From Patiria pectinifera (taxonomy: Eukaryota; Echinodermata; Asteroidea; Valvatida; Asterinidae), in the NCBI GenBank assembly GCA_029964075.1, contig CM057149.1, positions 7,636,465-7,700,464 of the forward strand: a DNA stretch of 64,000 bases, in the 5' to 3' direction. This document shows, piece after piece, positions 43,601 to 52,321 of the stretch. Every line of letters begins with the position of its first letter. Position 1 is the stretch's first letter. The translations under genes were made by a program, and so were the position numbers. Below the pieces are notes generated by a model, which was given only the letters and a program-made list of their open reading frames with translations, was not told the origin of the DNA and ran no database searches.

Positions 43601-44213
43601 TATAATAGCTTAATTAAAGTGTATTGGGTCGCTCGAGTAGCGTCTGACTTGGATTGGTAACAAGTCATTTTTTGCAATCCCAAGTCAAGTCACAAGTCAT
43701 TGTTTGCAAGTCCAAGTCAAGTCACAAGTCAAAGCTGGTATTTACAAGTCAAGTCACAAGTCACAAAATTAGCGACTCGAGTCCGACTCGAGTCCAACTC
43801 TGAATCTTTGAGAAGGGGTATGATAGCCATGGAACAACGAATATCAAATATCTACCCTCCTCCCTTCCCTCCCTCGCCACGCCCCACCCCAACCCCAACC
43901 CGAGTCCACGAACAAGTTATGGCCTTACAATTGCTGACAATACAATCGTTGAAAAAAATAATTCCATGTGGTTATTTGAAAGGAAAAAATTAAACAAATG
44001 TTTCTATAAATGAAGCAAATAGAACTACATTTTAACTGTAGCCTTGACAAAGTAAAGTCAACAGACGTTAGTGAATAGTGATGGCTCAGTTGAGCTATTT
44101 CAAGCGGGGAAGTATGAAGAAAAGTATTTCTGTTCGATCTTTAAATACCATATAGAGCACGACAAAGACCGATAGTACTTTATTTCTTAGAAAATATCCA
44201 CAATGCTTACCAT
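24430..44213 (-). CDS. Gene B: paralogue of gene A, whole predicted gene (18 exons)
   Basis: Exons: 44211-44213, 42504-42736, 41676-41850, 41054-41162, 40627-40782, 39955-40284, 39416-39562, 39347-39376, 39072-39278, 38477-38623, 38135-38341, 37305-37525, 37013-37124, 34925-36343, 34604-34768, 33517-34473, 33161-33379, 24430-28610. All joins are phase-compatible and total 9018 nt (about 3005 aa). Exons 2-13 have exactly the lengths of gene A. It differs by a shorter charged-repeat exon, an additional Gln-rich exon, a longer RHIM-like exon and a shorter LRR array ending in a microsatellite. Role as for gene A (inferred NLR-type receptor). Introns carry four transposon-like insertions not shared with A or C. 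Confidence 0.68.
28818..29196. mobile_element. hAT-type MITE in gene B intron
   Basis: The termini are a perfect inverted repeat, CAGGCGCGGTTCTA at the left and its complement at the right. Both sides are flanked by the 8-bp direct repeat gtcaaatc. An 8-bp target duplication and a CAGG-type terminus are typical of hAT elements. The 379-bp body is poly-G rich and has no transposase. The matching place in gene A (about 8450) is empty. Confidence 0.85.
29382..31089. mobile_element. 1.7-kb element with long terminal inverted repeats in gene B intron
   Basis: The ends share TTAGTCC-GGGACGAG-GGCC. Arms of about 220 bp (29382-29610 and 30845-31089) are inverted copies, including the word gattttctcattcccaaac. 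Gene C's intron runs straight across the insertion point near 52680. The target duplication is ambiguous (possibly AAT). No transposase frame is visible, so it is non-autonomous. Confidence 0.7.
31365..33032. mobile_element. 1.67-kb insertion with 9-bp flanking repeat in gene B intron
   Basis: Flanked by caatctgca on both sides (31356-31364 and 33033-33041). Gene C reads through the equivalent point near 53050-53070 without it. I see no clear terminal inverted repeat and no recognisable protein. A 9-bp duplication would suit a Mutator-like element, but the class is not established. Confidence 0.6.
33161..33379 (-). CDS. Gene B exon 17: RHIM-like / amyloid-like motif exon (219 nt)
   Basis: A phase 1-1 exon of 73 aa with acceptor atattgtag and donor TCAG followed by gtaaaa. 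The N-terminal half (AVEDLVPSAVQPAMQNPSTL) is absent in gene A. The C-terminal half reads VPGSCNPVFLGSSSGHTFNY followed by AFNQNVTVHQGATSG. The V-F-L-G core is at 33231-33242. Alternating beta-prone residues and Asn/Gln/Ser/Gly flanks fit an amyloid-forming interaction motif (inference). Confidence 0.72.
33517..34473 (-). CDS. Gene B exon 16: Gln-rich exon
   Basis: A 957-nt phase 1-1 exon of 319 aa. It starts GRRRRRRRKNPEKNPAKDGG, then has degenerate repeats of roughly 25-40 aa rich in Gln, Glu and His built around motifs such as LTMTSPEHLTLK, TSPEHQRMRQE and ASPGQLGHEQSS. It contains a CQHC segment. The acceptor is tgtacatacag and the donor CAAG followed by gtgata. Probably disordered; no known domain. 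Conserved in gene C, not seen in gene A. Confidence 0.78.
34604..34768 (-). CDS. Gene B exon 15: Ser/Thr-rich linker exon
   Basis: A 165-nt phase 1-1 exon with acceptor tacctcag, starting TIRKRDGQETAGSEAEESKK, homologous to gene A exon 15. The last exon base is A (AGAA followed by gtacag), not the consensus G; this weakens the donor and changes the junction codon. Confidence 0.68.
34925..36343 (-). CDS. Gene B exon 14: charged tandem-repeat exon
   Basis: A 1419-nt phase 1-1 exon of 473 aa. It carries about nine degenerate units with the same plan as gene A: a basic cluster (RRKRKRKAA, RIQKGKRKATK), GGEE, a SEDSSTSSAVKA patch, and PSGETKKQKLEQPRKD. The units are more divergent from one another than in gene A. 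The acceptor is ccatatcag and the donor ACCG followed by gtaaca. Confidence 0.82.
37013..37124 (-). CDS. Gene B exon 13: second Ubl, C-terminal half
   Basis: Encodes LKGRMSLKELGIQQDTNIEL then RLVSGLMGG and ADDEQKSAG, 112 nt, phase 0 to 1. The Gly-Gly end and the residues before it are identical to gene A. Confidence 0.83.
37305..37525 (-). CDS. Gene B exon 12: basic lead plus second Ubl, N-terminal half
   Basis: 221 nt, phase 1 to 0, with acceptor acctttag and donor GAG followed by gtatgg. It reads RKKTRKQTIADKKPSGEEKK, then SQIQLFVISSLRSPVCLQL and LKGLLQDKLGIEPKKQRLY. The fold assignment is as for gene A. Confidence 0.84.
37961..38005 (+). repeat. tRNA-like SINE-type remnant in intron
   Basis: Counterpart of 15281-15330 in gene A, with the same T-arm-like cgtgggttccagtcccacg. 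Confidence 0.42.
38135..38341 (-). CDS. Gene B exon 11: basic/acidic linker exon (207 nt)
   Basis: Starts GKVHRRGKTKNNSGKRRKGR, then SSSKEEAIDKTSKGDQAEDK, ending KRNNQSKG. Phase 1-1. A relic of the 30-nt micro-exon (VEIKDDVNAG before gtatgcc) lies upstream near 38405-38435 without a usable acceptor. Confidence 0.75.
38477..38623 (-). CDS. Gene B exon 10: Arg-rich linker exon (147 nt)
   Basis: Phase 1-1, starting GRKRTRRRQGKARQKVL and ending SYTLTRKPG. Close match to gene A exon 10, with one Arg codon fewer in the cluster offset elsewhere so that the length stays at 147. Confidence 0.72.
38921..38975 (+). repeat. tRNA-like SINE-type remnant in intron
   Basis: Counterpart of 16241-16295 in gene A (ggttcgagtcccacctgag). 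Confidence 0.42.
39072..39278 (-). CDS. Gene B exon 9: basic/acidic linker exon (207 nt)
   Basis: Starts GKIRSRGKTKKKSGKTRKDK, then SSSEEEAIDKTSKGDQDEDK, ending AKRNNQSKG. Phase 1-1, with acceptor gttcactcacag. Confidence 0.75.
39347..39376 (-). CDS. Gene B exon 8: 30-nt micro-exon
   Basis: Encodes GITIKAVVNEG, identical to gene A, with acceptor ttactttttag and donor GAAG followed by gtatgc. Confidence 0.62.
39416..39562 (-). CDS. Gene B exon 7: Arg-rich linker exon (147 nt)
   Basis: Starts GRKRTRRRRQGKARRNPL and ends SDTSAGKPG. The sequence is almost unchanged from gene A exon 7. Confidence 0.76.
39830..39899 (-). other. Gene B candidate alternative 70-nt exon (stop-introducing)
   Basis: Counterpart of 17139-17208, with the same length and splice sites. 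In phase 1 it reads DVHSFVCTL and then TGA, the same stop position as in gene A. Confidence 0.4.
39955..40284 (-). CDS. Gene B exon 6: Arg cluster plus hydrophobic segment
   Basis: 330 nt, phase 1-1. GRKKRRRRRQNHVEKEPSC leads to the hydrophobic run FLWILCLPLITIHVILSIC and then a Ser/Asp tail ending STSAVKPG. The hydrophobic run is kept although the central residues differ from gene A (T and H for I and R). Confidence 0.75.
40330..40605. repeat. Gene B intron repeat rich in gactcgag words
   Basis: Counterpart of 17640-17925 in gene A. Confidence 0.4.
40627..40782 (-). CDS. Gene B exon 5: basic/acidic linker exon (156 nt)
   Basis: Starts ERKKTKGRQKKSGKKSTSTE and continues RQSDSDEEFQVRSTDDSRDS. 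Phase 1-1. Confidence 0.76.
41054..41162 (-). CDS. Gene B exon 4: first Ubl, C-terminal half
   Basis: 109 nt, phase 0 to 1, encoding LRDDLSLANYGIEQDTNIEL, RLVSGLMGG, then DDKQKTAG. Asp follows Gly-Gly where gene A has Ala. Confidence 0.85.
41676..41850 (-). CDS. Gene B exon 3: first Ubl, N-terminal half
   Basis: 175 nt, phase 2 to 0. It reads SKPCQKRQIQLFVNSSLTSP and LKGLLQDKVDIEPKKQHLF. The donor is GAG followed by gtatgg. A second gtaaataatg donor-like site lies about 135 bp downstream, at the place where gene A's donor sequence is found; a small deletion in A seems to have joined the two. Confidence 0.85.
42504..42736 (-). CDS. Gene B exon 2: Lys-rich N-terminal exon
   Basis: 233 nt, phase 0 to 2, encoding GDFLLQPLRSLSDLEDAKRA through RKKKVRKSKKEAFQSVLLAA. 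The donor is CAG followed by gtaaag. Differs from gene A at only a few residues. Confidence 0.78.
42872..43802. mobile_element. Non-autonomous hAT-like element in gene B intron 1
   Basis: A 931-bp insertion flanked by the 8-bp direct repeat aatctttg (42864-42871 and 43803-43810). Gene A has a single aatttttg at the matching spot near 20110 and lacks the insert. The ends CAGAGGTGG and CAGAGTTGG (as complement) form a short inverted repeat. Both subterminal regions are packed with aagtcaagtcacaagtc words, a common hAT feature. There is no transposase. The intron-length difference between A and B (934 bp) fits the insert. Confidence 0.85.
44211..44213 (-). CDS. Gene B exon 1: start codon at an exon end
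   Basis: ATG abutting gtaagc, as in gene A, with the conserved preceding sequence (aagacagaaaa). Confidence 0.66.
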
Positions 44214-44285
44214 TTTTCTGTCTTTACGACCAGATTTGTTACCCGATCCTGTAAATTGAAGGAAGCGTCGCAATTTTAGCAGCTG

Positions 44286-44297
44286 CGGGAATTCCCC
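44286..44297 (-). promoter_or_regulatory. Rel/NF-kB-type site upstream of gene B
   Basis: GGGGAATTCCCG on the minus strand, about 75 bp upstream of the ATG. It is conserved in sequence and spacing with gene A. A TGACGTC motif (44329-44336 region) and GCGCGCGC lie just upstream. Confidence 0.6.
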
Positions 44298-44344
44298 TTT
44301 GCTTATGCGCGCGCAGTGTCGCGTGACGACGACGTCACTGATTA

Positions 44345-47300
44345 ATATCGCGTAGACAGTACAAAGGGTGCATTAGCAAGGTTAATAATTAGTCAAGATC
44401 ATGTCCTCTATGAAACGTTATTTACCGGACAAACCCGAATGAGAGGTAAAGACTTCAAGTCTGTTTTTACAGTCAAAATACGTCACATTTACAGACATTT
44501 TGTGAATGTAATCCCTTGAATTTAAATTTACACAAAACGTGCGCCCCTTGGAATTTCCAGCTGGCAAGTCAATCGAAATATAATTTTGGTAATAATTCGT
44601 ACTCCCATGAATAAAATGACACACACAAAACGGGCATACGTTGGAATTTCTAGTCGGTCAAGATCGCGTCGCTACTCCTTAGAAGTTAATCACGATGCCA
44701 ATCTCAAGTCCAGCTATTCCAATGACTGTAACAACACTCCTTATTCAACATACATCTCCTGCCTTTTAATTCTGACATTCCTTTTGATTGTCTCGACTAT
44801 ATCTTATCTTACTTTAAATCACTTTTTCAATCTAAAGGCATTGTTACATTTATGGAAATATCAGCTAAGCACAACGTACTTGTATTACCAAAATTCTTTA
44901 TTTCCACTGACCGAAGTGATTTGATATTTAATAGCAGTACAAGTAAGCATGTACAAAAACAATAATACACAGTTCAGATACCATACTTTTATAAATGAGG
45001 AGTGTTATATTTTTTCTTATAAAAAATGATGGAATCAGTTCAAAATAAATTAAATAAATCTTTCCCACAAAATTGGATAACACTGATTTGATAATCATTA
45101 TGTAATTTTATGTTGACCTGTTACAGGTTGGTTTCCACTAAGTTCATTTGACAAACTATGCAAAAAAAGAACCTGTTGAAAAAGACTTATTTTTACCAGG
45201 AATAATTATATTTCGCAAAGGATGCGAGTTTATAGTTCACAATTTGACCATCTTCTTCACATGTGTACTTGCTCTGAACACATAAACAAATCTTAATCAT
45301 TGACATTAGCTGCTCTGATATGATTCAGTTCATCTTTTTTTTTAACATATGCTGTTTCTGATCTTCAACAAATTAAATTTCTAATCTGTATGTTTAAATT
45401 TGGAAACATGTATCATTATTGTTGTGGAAACAGGGCTTTAAGTTTGGGTTACCCATTATTGATCCGAAAAAAATTAAGAAAATAAAAAGATAAACAATAA
45501 CGTTATAACTATAGCATTAAAGTGGATTTTTAATTTGATATTTTTTCGGAAGTTAATAACAGATCATGCTACAAAAATAAACCAGTATTTGTCGTAAAAC
45601 TTTAAACAAGCACTATAACAAACAAGGAACTTGTAGGAATGCGAAAAAAACCAGGCAATTATTTTTGCATAAGTTTCTTTTCCATAAGTTCTACTGATAT
45701 CAGAAAATGCCTTCCAATGAAGAGAGTGTTATCCGTCTCTCAAGAAAAAAAGGTTGAGAACGAGTTAATTAAACATAGTAATTGAAAATAGTAATTGATG
45801 CCTCGTGTACATATTCGCATGTGTATTCATTTTCAATTAAGTCCGAGATAATCATCTTAGATAACACACTGCTTTACGAAGATTGTATGAAATAGTGCCA
45901 AAATTAATTTTCAAATATCAACAATATATTAAATGGTTACTGAATTTTATCATTGCTTGTTAAGATTACAATGTTGAACATTTCAACCGACTTATTTAAA
46001 ATCACAGTTAATAGCAATGTTTTCTGATGAGGTACAATGATGCATTCACTTGAATTCCATTTTGAAGATTTTGTTGGTGCCATATAATAGCATGAACCGT
46101 TATATATATTTCAACTGACCACAGAGACATTTCTGGCATTTTGAGCAATCTAAGCAAATTAGTAAGAATGGTTTCGATTGATAAGGCTCAAAGAAAGGAC
46201 CGATAACAAGGGTAAGCCCATCACCATTATACAATCAAGTGCAAAAGGTGTTTACCATTTCAACACTACAACCTAGTCAATATTACATTCCCATGGTGCT
46301 TCCAACATGCTACTCATATTCCACAACGTATGGATCATCCACTCACATACACCTCTCTGACCATGCTGTCAATGCAAACAAATACGACTTTTTTTCCCAA
46401 GGACTATGCCAGTTTGGAACAGGCTTCCACCATCTACCGTTCGACACATATCCCCATCTGTGTTTACACCCTGAGGACGGACACACAAAGGGAGAACACC
46501 ATATTCTTTAATTGTTATTATTGAGAGTCCATCTTTTGTTGAAACGGGAAAGACAATGCCTTGTACGTATGGGAGGTCCTCCTAAAAAAGTTAAGAGTAC
46601 AATCAAAAGAGGGACAATAGGGGGTCCATGATCGAAGGTGTTTACAGACTTCTGTGGGTGGGCGGGCCGTCAACTAGTTATGGGGATGTTTTTCATTGTT
46701 TGGGTAATTAGGAGCGAGTTGTGAGGACTTAATTCTTCCGTCCCTATAGCGTCTTTGGTCCCCATAGTACCATGGGACAACTCAGGTGTAGTCCCTACAG
46801 TTACAGAACAAAAATGGATGTTTATGTAAATCGAGGATTTCCTATTCTTCCTTATCATCGAACTTGTTTTCATACCTCAGCTCTTTTTTTTTGGCAACAG
46901 CTCCCATTGGTTTTGTACACGTTTTCTAATCGAGGTCGAGTTCTATTTGACTCCTGTCCTCAATTACGTAAGGATGTTTCACGTGTGTGTCCTCGATTTA
47001 CACTATTACAAACTGTGTGGTCATGAGTCGGTCACCTGTGGGCGTTTTCCCATGAAGCAGGCTAGCCAAAGCCTCATCGGGAATAATTATTTAAGCACCT
47101 CAAGCAAAGACAGCTCACGCGGCTTGCTTATGTACAATGCCTAGCCAAACTAAAACAAAGGAGAACAACTGGCTTTCTACAGGTAAAAATAGACATGAAA
47201 AGGATAATTATACAGTGCTCGCCCTACCTGAATTTTTACAATTTAAAAAGATTGTACGGATATGCTCAAGTTAAAAACATTAGTATTTTAACAGCTGGGA

Positions 47301-47435
47301 TGAAAAACAATGGAACAGTTACGAATATTGACAAGGGTAGGTTGCATGTAGAAGAACTGGCAATCGAGTTAGCTTAATGCGAATACAAAATTACAGTTGA
47401 GAAAGTAAGGTACTAATGGTTGTAAATTAGCATTT
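44345..47435. other. Intergenic region between gene B promoter and gene C 3' end
   Basis: AT-rich; large parts are diverged copies of 20650-22520. The inverted counterpart of the repeat at 490-730 lies at 46790-47020. No supported gene. Confidence 0.5.
46790..47020 (-). repeat. dispersed repeat, inverted copy of 490-730
   Basis: On the minus strand it shares gtaaatcgaggacacac, aggacaggagtcaaat and gggagctgttgcc in the same order as 490-730. Confidence 0.5.
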
Positions 47436-50400
47436 TCACTGCTGATGGAAATTGTCTACTTTGATGTCCAGATTTGGTCTCCTTAAAGCAGCTACAGCTG
47501 AAAGAAGGCCACCAAAGAGAGAGTTACCAGACAGATCAAGTTCTACCAGATTTGGCATTTCACTAAGTGCCTTGATGTGTTCAATGTCCGCATAACGCAA
47601 TGAGCCCTGTGACCTCCCTGTGACCAGCCTTTTTAGTTGTTTCAGGCGCCTTAAGTGAGTCAATGCAATTGAGTTAAACCAGGAATGATTTCCAGATAGA
47701 TCCAGTTCAACCAGAGTCGGTATGCCACTAAGTGATGCAGCAATGAGTTCAATGTCTTTATTTCTCAAGGAGTACCTCCGTAAGACCAGCTTGTGCAGTT
47801 GTTTGAGGCACTTTAAGTGAGACCATGCACTTGAGACAGCCGGAGATCTGTTTCCAGACAGATCCAGTTCAACCAGAGTGGGTATGTCACTAAGTGATGA
47901 AGTAATTTGCTCCATGTCCACGTTTTCTAACGAACATGAGCACACACTCAGCTTCCTCAATTCTTGCAGGCACTGTAAATGACACCAGGCACCGGACCCA
48001 GCAAGGAGTTCATTTCCAGACAGGTTAAGTTCAACCACATTCCGAGTTTCACTCAGTGATTCAGCAATGTGCTTAATATCTTCACCGTTTAATGAGCAAC
48101 AGCTTAGGTCCAATTTTTTAAGATGCTTCAAGCACTTTAAATAAGACCAAGTTGCTGATCCAGCAAATTCTACATTGGAAGAAAGATCTAATTCAACCAA
48201 AGAGGGCATTTCACTCAGTGATGCAGAAATATCTTCAATGTCGTCGTTTCCTAATGAGCAGGCCTGTAAGACCAATTTCTTAAGACGCTTCATACATTTT
48301 AGTATATTCCATGCATGTGAGCCAGACACAAATGAATTTCCACACAGATCCAATTCAACTAATGTGGGTGTGCCACTCGGAGATGCAGATGCGCTGTGCA
48401 TTTCTTTCCAAAACGAAGAGCATGATCTTAACACCAATGTCTGAAGTTTTACACAAAGTTGTAGAAAGGCCAACTGTGGGCAAACCAATTGCTTATTTTC
48501 AGACAGATCCAAATCAACCAAAGTGGGCATATCATGCACTGATGCAGCTATGTGTTCCATGTCTTTTCTTGTCAATGAGCATGACCTTATGACCAGCTTG
48601 TTAAGTTGTCTCAGATGCTGTAAGTGAGACCACAATGCACATGAGCCAGACAGGGATACATTGTCAGATAGATCCAGTTCAACAAGAGTGGGTGCTACAA
48701 GGTGTTCAATGTCTGTGCTCTTCAATGAGCAGTTTTGTAATTCTAATCGCTTGAGACGTTTCAGTTCCTGCAATGCCGGTAACCATTCAGCTGCTGTTCT
48801 ACTGAGCGTGGAGATATCTGTCAAGATCACTCCAACCAAGTCAACCCTCGGTCTCATGTTCTTCAAAATATCTGATAAAGCAGAACCATCACACCTACAC
48901 CTGGAGAGTTTCATCATTATGCCACTATTGATTATACTTACCTCGAATGTATCCCTTTTGTAAAGTGTATCCCAAGCACGACAATGCACAAGATTTGCCA
49001 TACAGCCAACTGATGCAGAAAGGCATTTGACTCCTTCTATGTCTTCACAATCTGTTGTAAACCTCTTCATGTTTTTAAAGTTCTGTAAAGAAGACCCGGC
49101 AACTGAGCCACCCGCATTCTCAGACAGATCCAATTCAACCAGAGTGGGTATGTTACTCAGTGATGCAAATATGTGCTCAATATCTGCGGGAACTAATGAG
49201 CAGTTTCGTAAATATAATCGCTTAAGATGTTTAAGTTCCTGCAATGCAGGCGACCATTCAGCTGCTGTGCCACTAAGGCCAACAATAGATACAATGGTCA
49301 CTTCAACTAAGTGACTGTTACTTCCTATTTCCCGCAGAATGTTTGCCACATCAGGACCTCGGAATTTAATTTCATATTCGTAGAGACACAGGCTTAAACC
49401 AGTTACGAGTTTAACTACTTCAAACTGTAAAAGATCAAATGCATGGCAATACACGAGATTTGGCATACACCCAACTAGGACAGCAATACACATCACATCC
49501 TCTACTTCTAAACCACACTGAACTAATATCAGCTCCTTAAGTTGTGTCAGCTGCTGTAACTTGGACAATGACACAGCCGAGCCAGCCAGGGGATTCCAAG
49601 ACACATCCAATTTAACCAGAGTGGATGTGTTACTCAGTGATGCAGCAATGTGTTCAATGTCGCTGCCTCTCAATGAACAGTTTTTTAAGTCTAATTGCTC
49701 CAGAAGTTTCACTTCTTGTAATGCAGGTGACCATACACCTGCTGTACCATCAAGTCCTTCAACATGAATGCCTACTTGAACTATGTCACTCCTGCTACTC
49801 ATTGCCTTTACAATATCTGCCACGTCAGTACCAGTGAACGTCTGACTCAAGAGTTCTATCTTTAAACCATGACCACATGTTGAAACTAGAAACATATCAT
49901 TGACTTTACAGTGGACAGGCTTTGGCAAACAGCCAATAAATGCATCAATGCACTTTTCATCATCTGTTTCTGAATTAGTATAGTTTTCATATGGATGAAG
50001 TTTTGTCAGTGAAGGTGTATCATAAAGTGATGCAGCAATAAGCTTAATATCAGTGTTTGTCAGCGTACAATCTTCAAAAGTCAACTTTTCTAGGTGCTTT
50101 AGTTCCTTCAACTGAAAGGTCCATAGTGTTGTTGTGTTTTGCAGTCCATGAATTGCAGCCATGCACAATGCAACTAAGTCTTTTCTGTTAACCAGTGCCT
50201 TCAAGATACACTTCATTAATGTACCATTTAATGAAAGATTCCTTAGGTGCAGCATAATACCACATCCTTCTGGATGTATAGAAATACTTCCCAAATCACT
50301 CAGTTCCATCAAATTTGGCATTTCACCAAGTGACAGAGCAATTTGATTCACGTCAACATCCGTCAGAGAACAGCCTTCGAGCTTCAATATCCGTAGATGT

Positions 50401-52022
50401 GTCTTATTTATATGTGGAATCCATGAATGCAGTGATCCACTTAAAGCTTTATTGTCCGAAAGGTCCAATACAGACAACCTGTCTGTCTTACGCAACACCG
50501 ATGCAATGTCTATCATACTCTCGGTAGTTAAAGAGCATTCCTTCATTCTAACAACAGAAATATTAGGCATGTTACTCATTGCCACTGCCAGATCTTTACT
50601 ACACCTTTCCAAGCTATGGTGATTGAAGTTTAATTCCCTAACTTTGTCAAGGTATATATTGCCTGTGTTCTTTATAGCAACATGTTTGAGAAACCATACA
50701 AAGGAATTCACATTATCACGGCTCTTGAGATAATCCGTGTATATTGTTTCAGTTATAACTGACTGTGTGAATGTCTCTGATAGCAGATGTTCTGCCTGAC
50801 TCTCAAAGTAACAATTCAAGCCCATGTTCAATGCTGTAGTTTTCATCAATATACTCTTGGCATTGATCCTCTTTTGCAACATCTGCAAGACCTGAAAAGT
50901 GCATGCTTCATTGTCACCGCAACAAAAGCGCAGCAGATAGTGAAACTTCTCCATGTTATCGAGTTTATCAAGATTCTTTTGAAATTCGTCAGCGTCTGAT
51001 TTCTGTAAGCTTTGTAAGTACAAAGCAGCAGAGTACTCCTGAAGTGTTTTGTGGATAAACTGTATGTTGTTATGAGTGTCCAACCCTTTTAAGATCCTCT
51101 GGCTTGTAAGGATGCCAGCCTTCAAAGCTTTATCAAGCACACTCTTCTCAAGCTCTCTGTCTTGAAATGAAAGCCGCTGCACAGGAGACACTAGGCCATG
51201 GAAAGCAACCTTTCCGATTGCAACAAGGATCTCTGGTATTTCCTCCTCCGGTATACCTTTTCTTTTGAATATATATTTGTGAGCCTCGCCATATAAGCGT
51301 GATATTGTATTTGGTAGTATAGAATCTTGTCTCCATAATAAACACATTAATAGAAGCAGCATTGGGCTATGGGCTAAATCAAGAAGGACACCTGATGATT
51401 TAATGGCTTGGAAAATCGTGGGATCGGCATCGTGAGGGTTTTCAGGAAAAAACTTCCCCAAGTAATTTTCAACATCTTTCTCCAAAAAACCCAAAACCTT
51501 TACATGGGTGAAAGGTTTTCCAACCAGTGATCTGCTGACCAATGTGCCAAAATGAGAGGTGCGGGTTGTTATAACCACATCAATGTCTGCTCCAACCTTT
51601 CGGTTTAGAATTTGCAGGATGGATCCGAATGATTTATTATCAAGTGTGGTGGTCATCAGCTCATCAAAGCCATCCAGAAGAATTAACACCTTTTCAGGAT
51701 TCTTGAAAATAAAGGATTTTAGGTGGTTTTTGTCGATAACGTTAGGATCGATGAGCTGCTCATATAGAGAGTCAATCAGATCTGCAGTTTCTTCCAGTGC
51801 ACTCATTCTCAGAACAAAAACAAGCTTGTATTTTGCTAGAGGGCCAGATGAGCCTGTTGCCCAGTCGTAAGCGATTTTCCCAATCAGGGTTGTTTTTCCC
51901 AGACCAGCCAATCCCTCATAAATTATTCGATTGATAACTAAACCTTCTTCGTTTTGAACAAGGAAAGCCTCCTGATATGTCACCTCCTTACCCCTTTCTT
52001 TATTCAGCCTCTGTCCTGATTG

Positions 52023-52056
<34 letters not shown>

Positions 52057-52321
52057 CGTTCCTCATTATCATCATCACTAACTAATCGTAAATTTGTGTA
52101 AATTTTCATGATATGCCTCATGTCATCATCAACCCAAGGAATCATTTGCACGTAACTGCCTGTGGTCTGGTACACCTTCTTAAGTGCCTCTTCACACAGA
52201 TCCGCTGCCGCATCTGCTGCTCCATCGGTGGCTGGACTGGTATCTTGACTTGTTTGTACTGATGGGTTGCTTACCTCAGGTTGGATGTGCTGTACAGGGC
52301 GCTGATCATTTCCCATTGCTC
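47436..52321 (-). CDS. Gene C terminal exon: NACHT plus LRR array
   Basis: A 4886-nt exon with acceptor actttttcag, phase 1, starting GAMGNDQRPVQHIQPEVSNP. It has Walker A GLAGLGKTT (near 51893-51919), Walker B LILLDGFDE, VVITTRT and IHKTLQEYSAALYL. About four LRR blocks follow, then single RI-type LRRs ending NLVELDLSGNSLFGG and a short tail LRRPNLDIKVDNFHQQ. A run of eleven Asp codons lies in the linker before the P-loop and is absent in A and B. The array has diverged from A and B more than they have from each other. Confidence 0.93.

Noticed and set aside
44586-44924. 112-aa plus-strand frame with a hydrophobic stretch
   Set aside because: The duplicated copy of the region (about 20900-21250) does not keep the frame open, so it is not under coding constraint.
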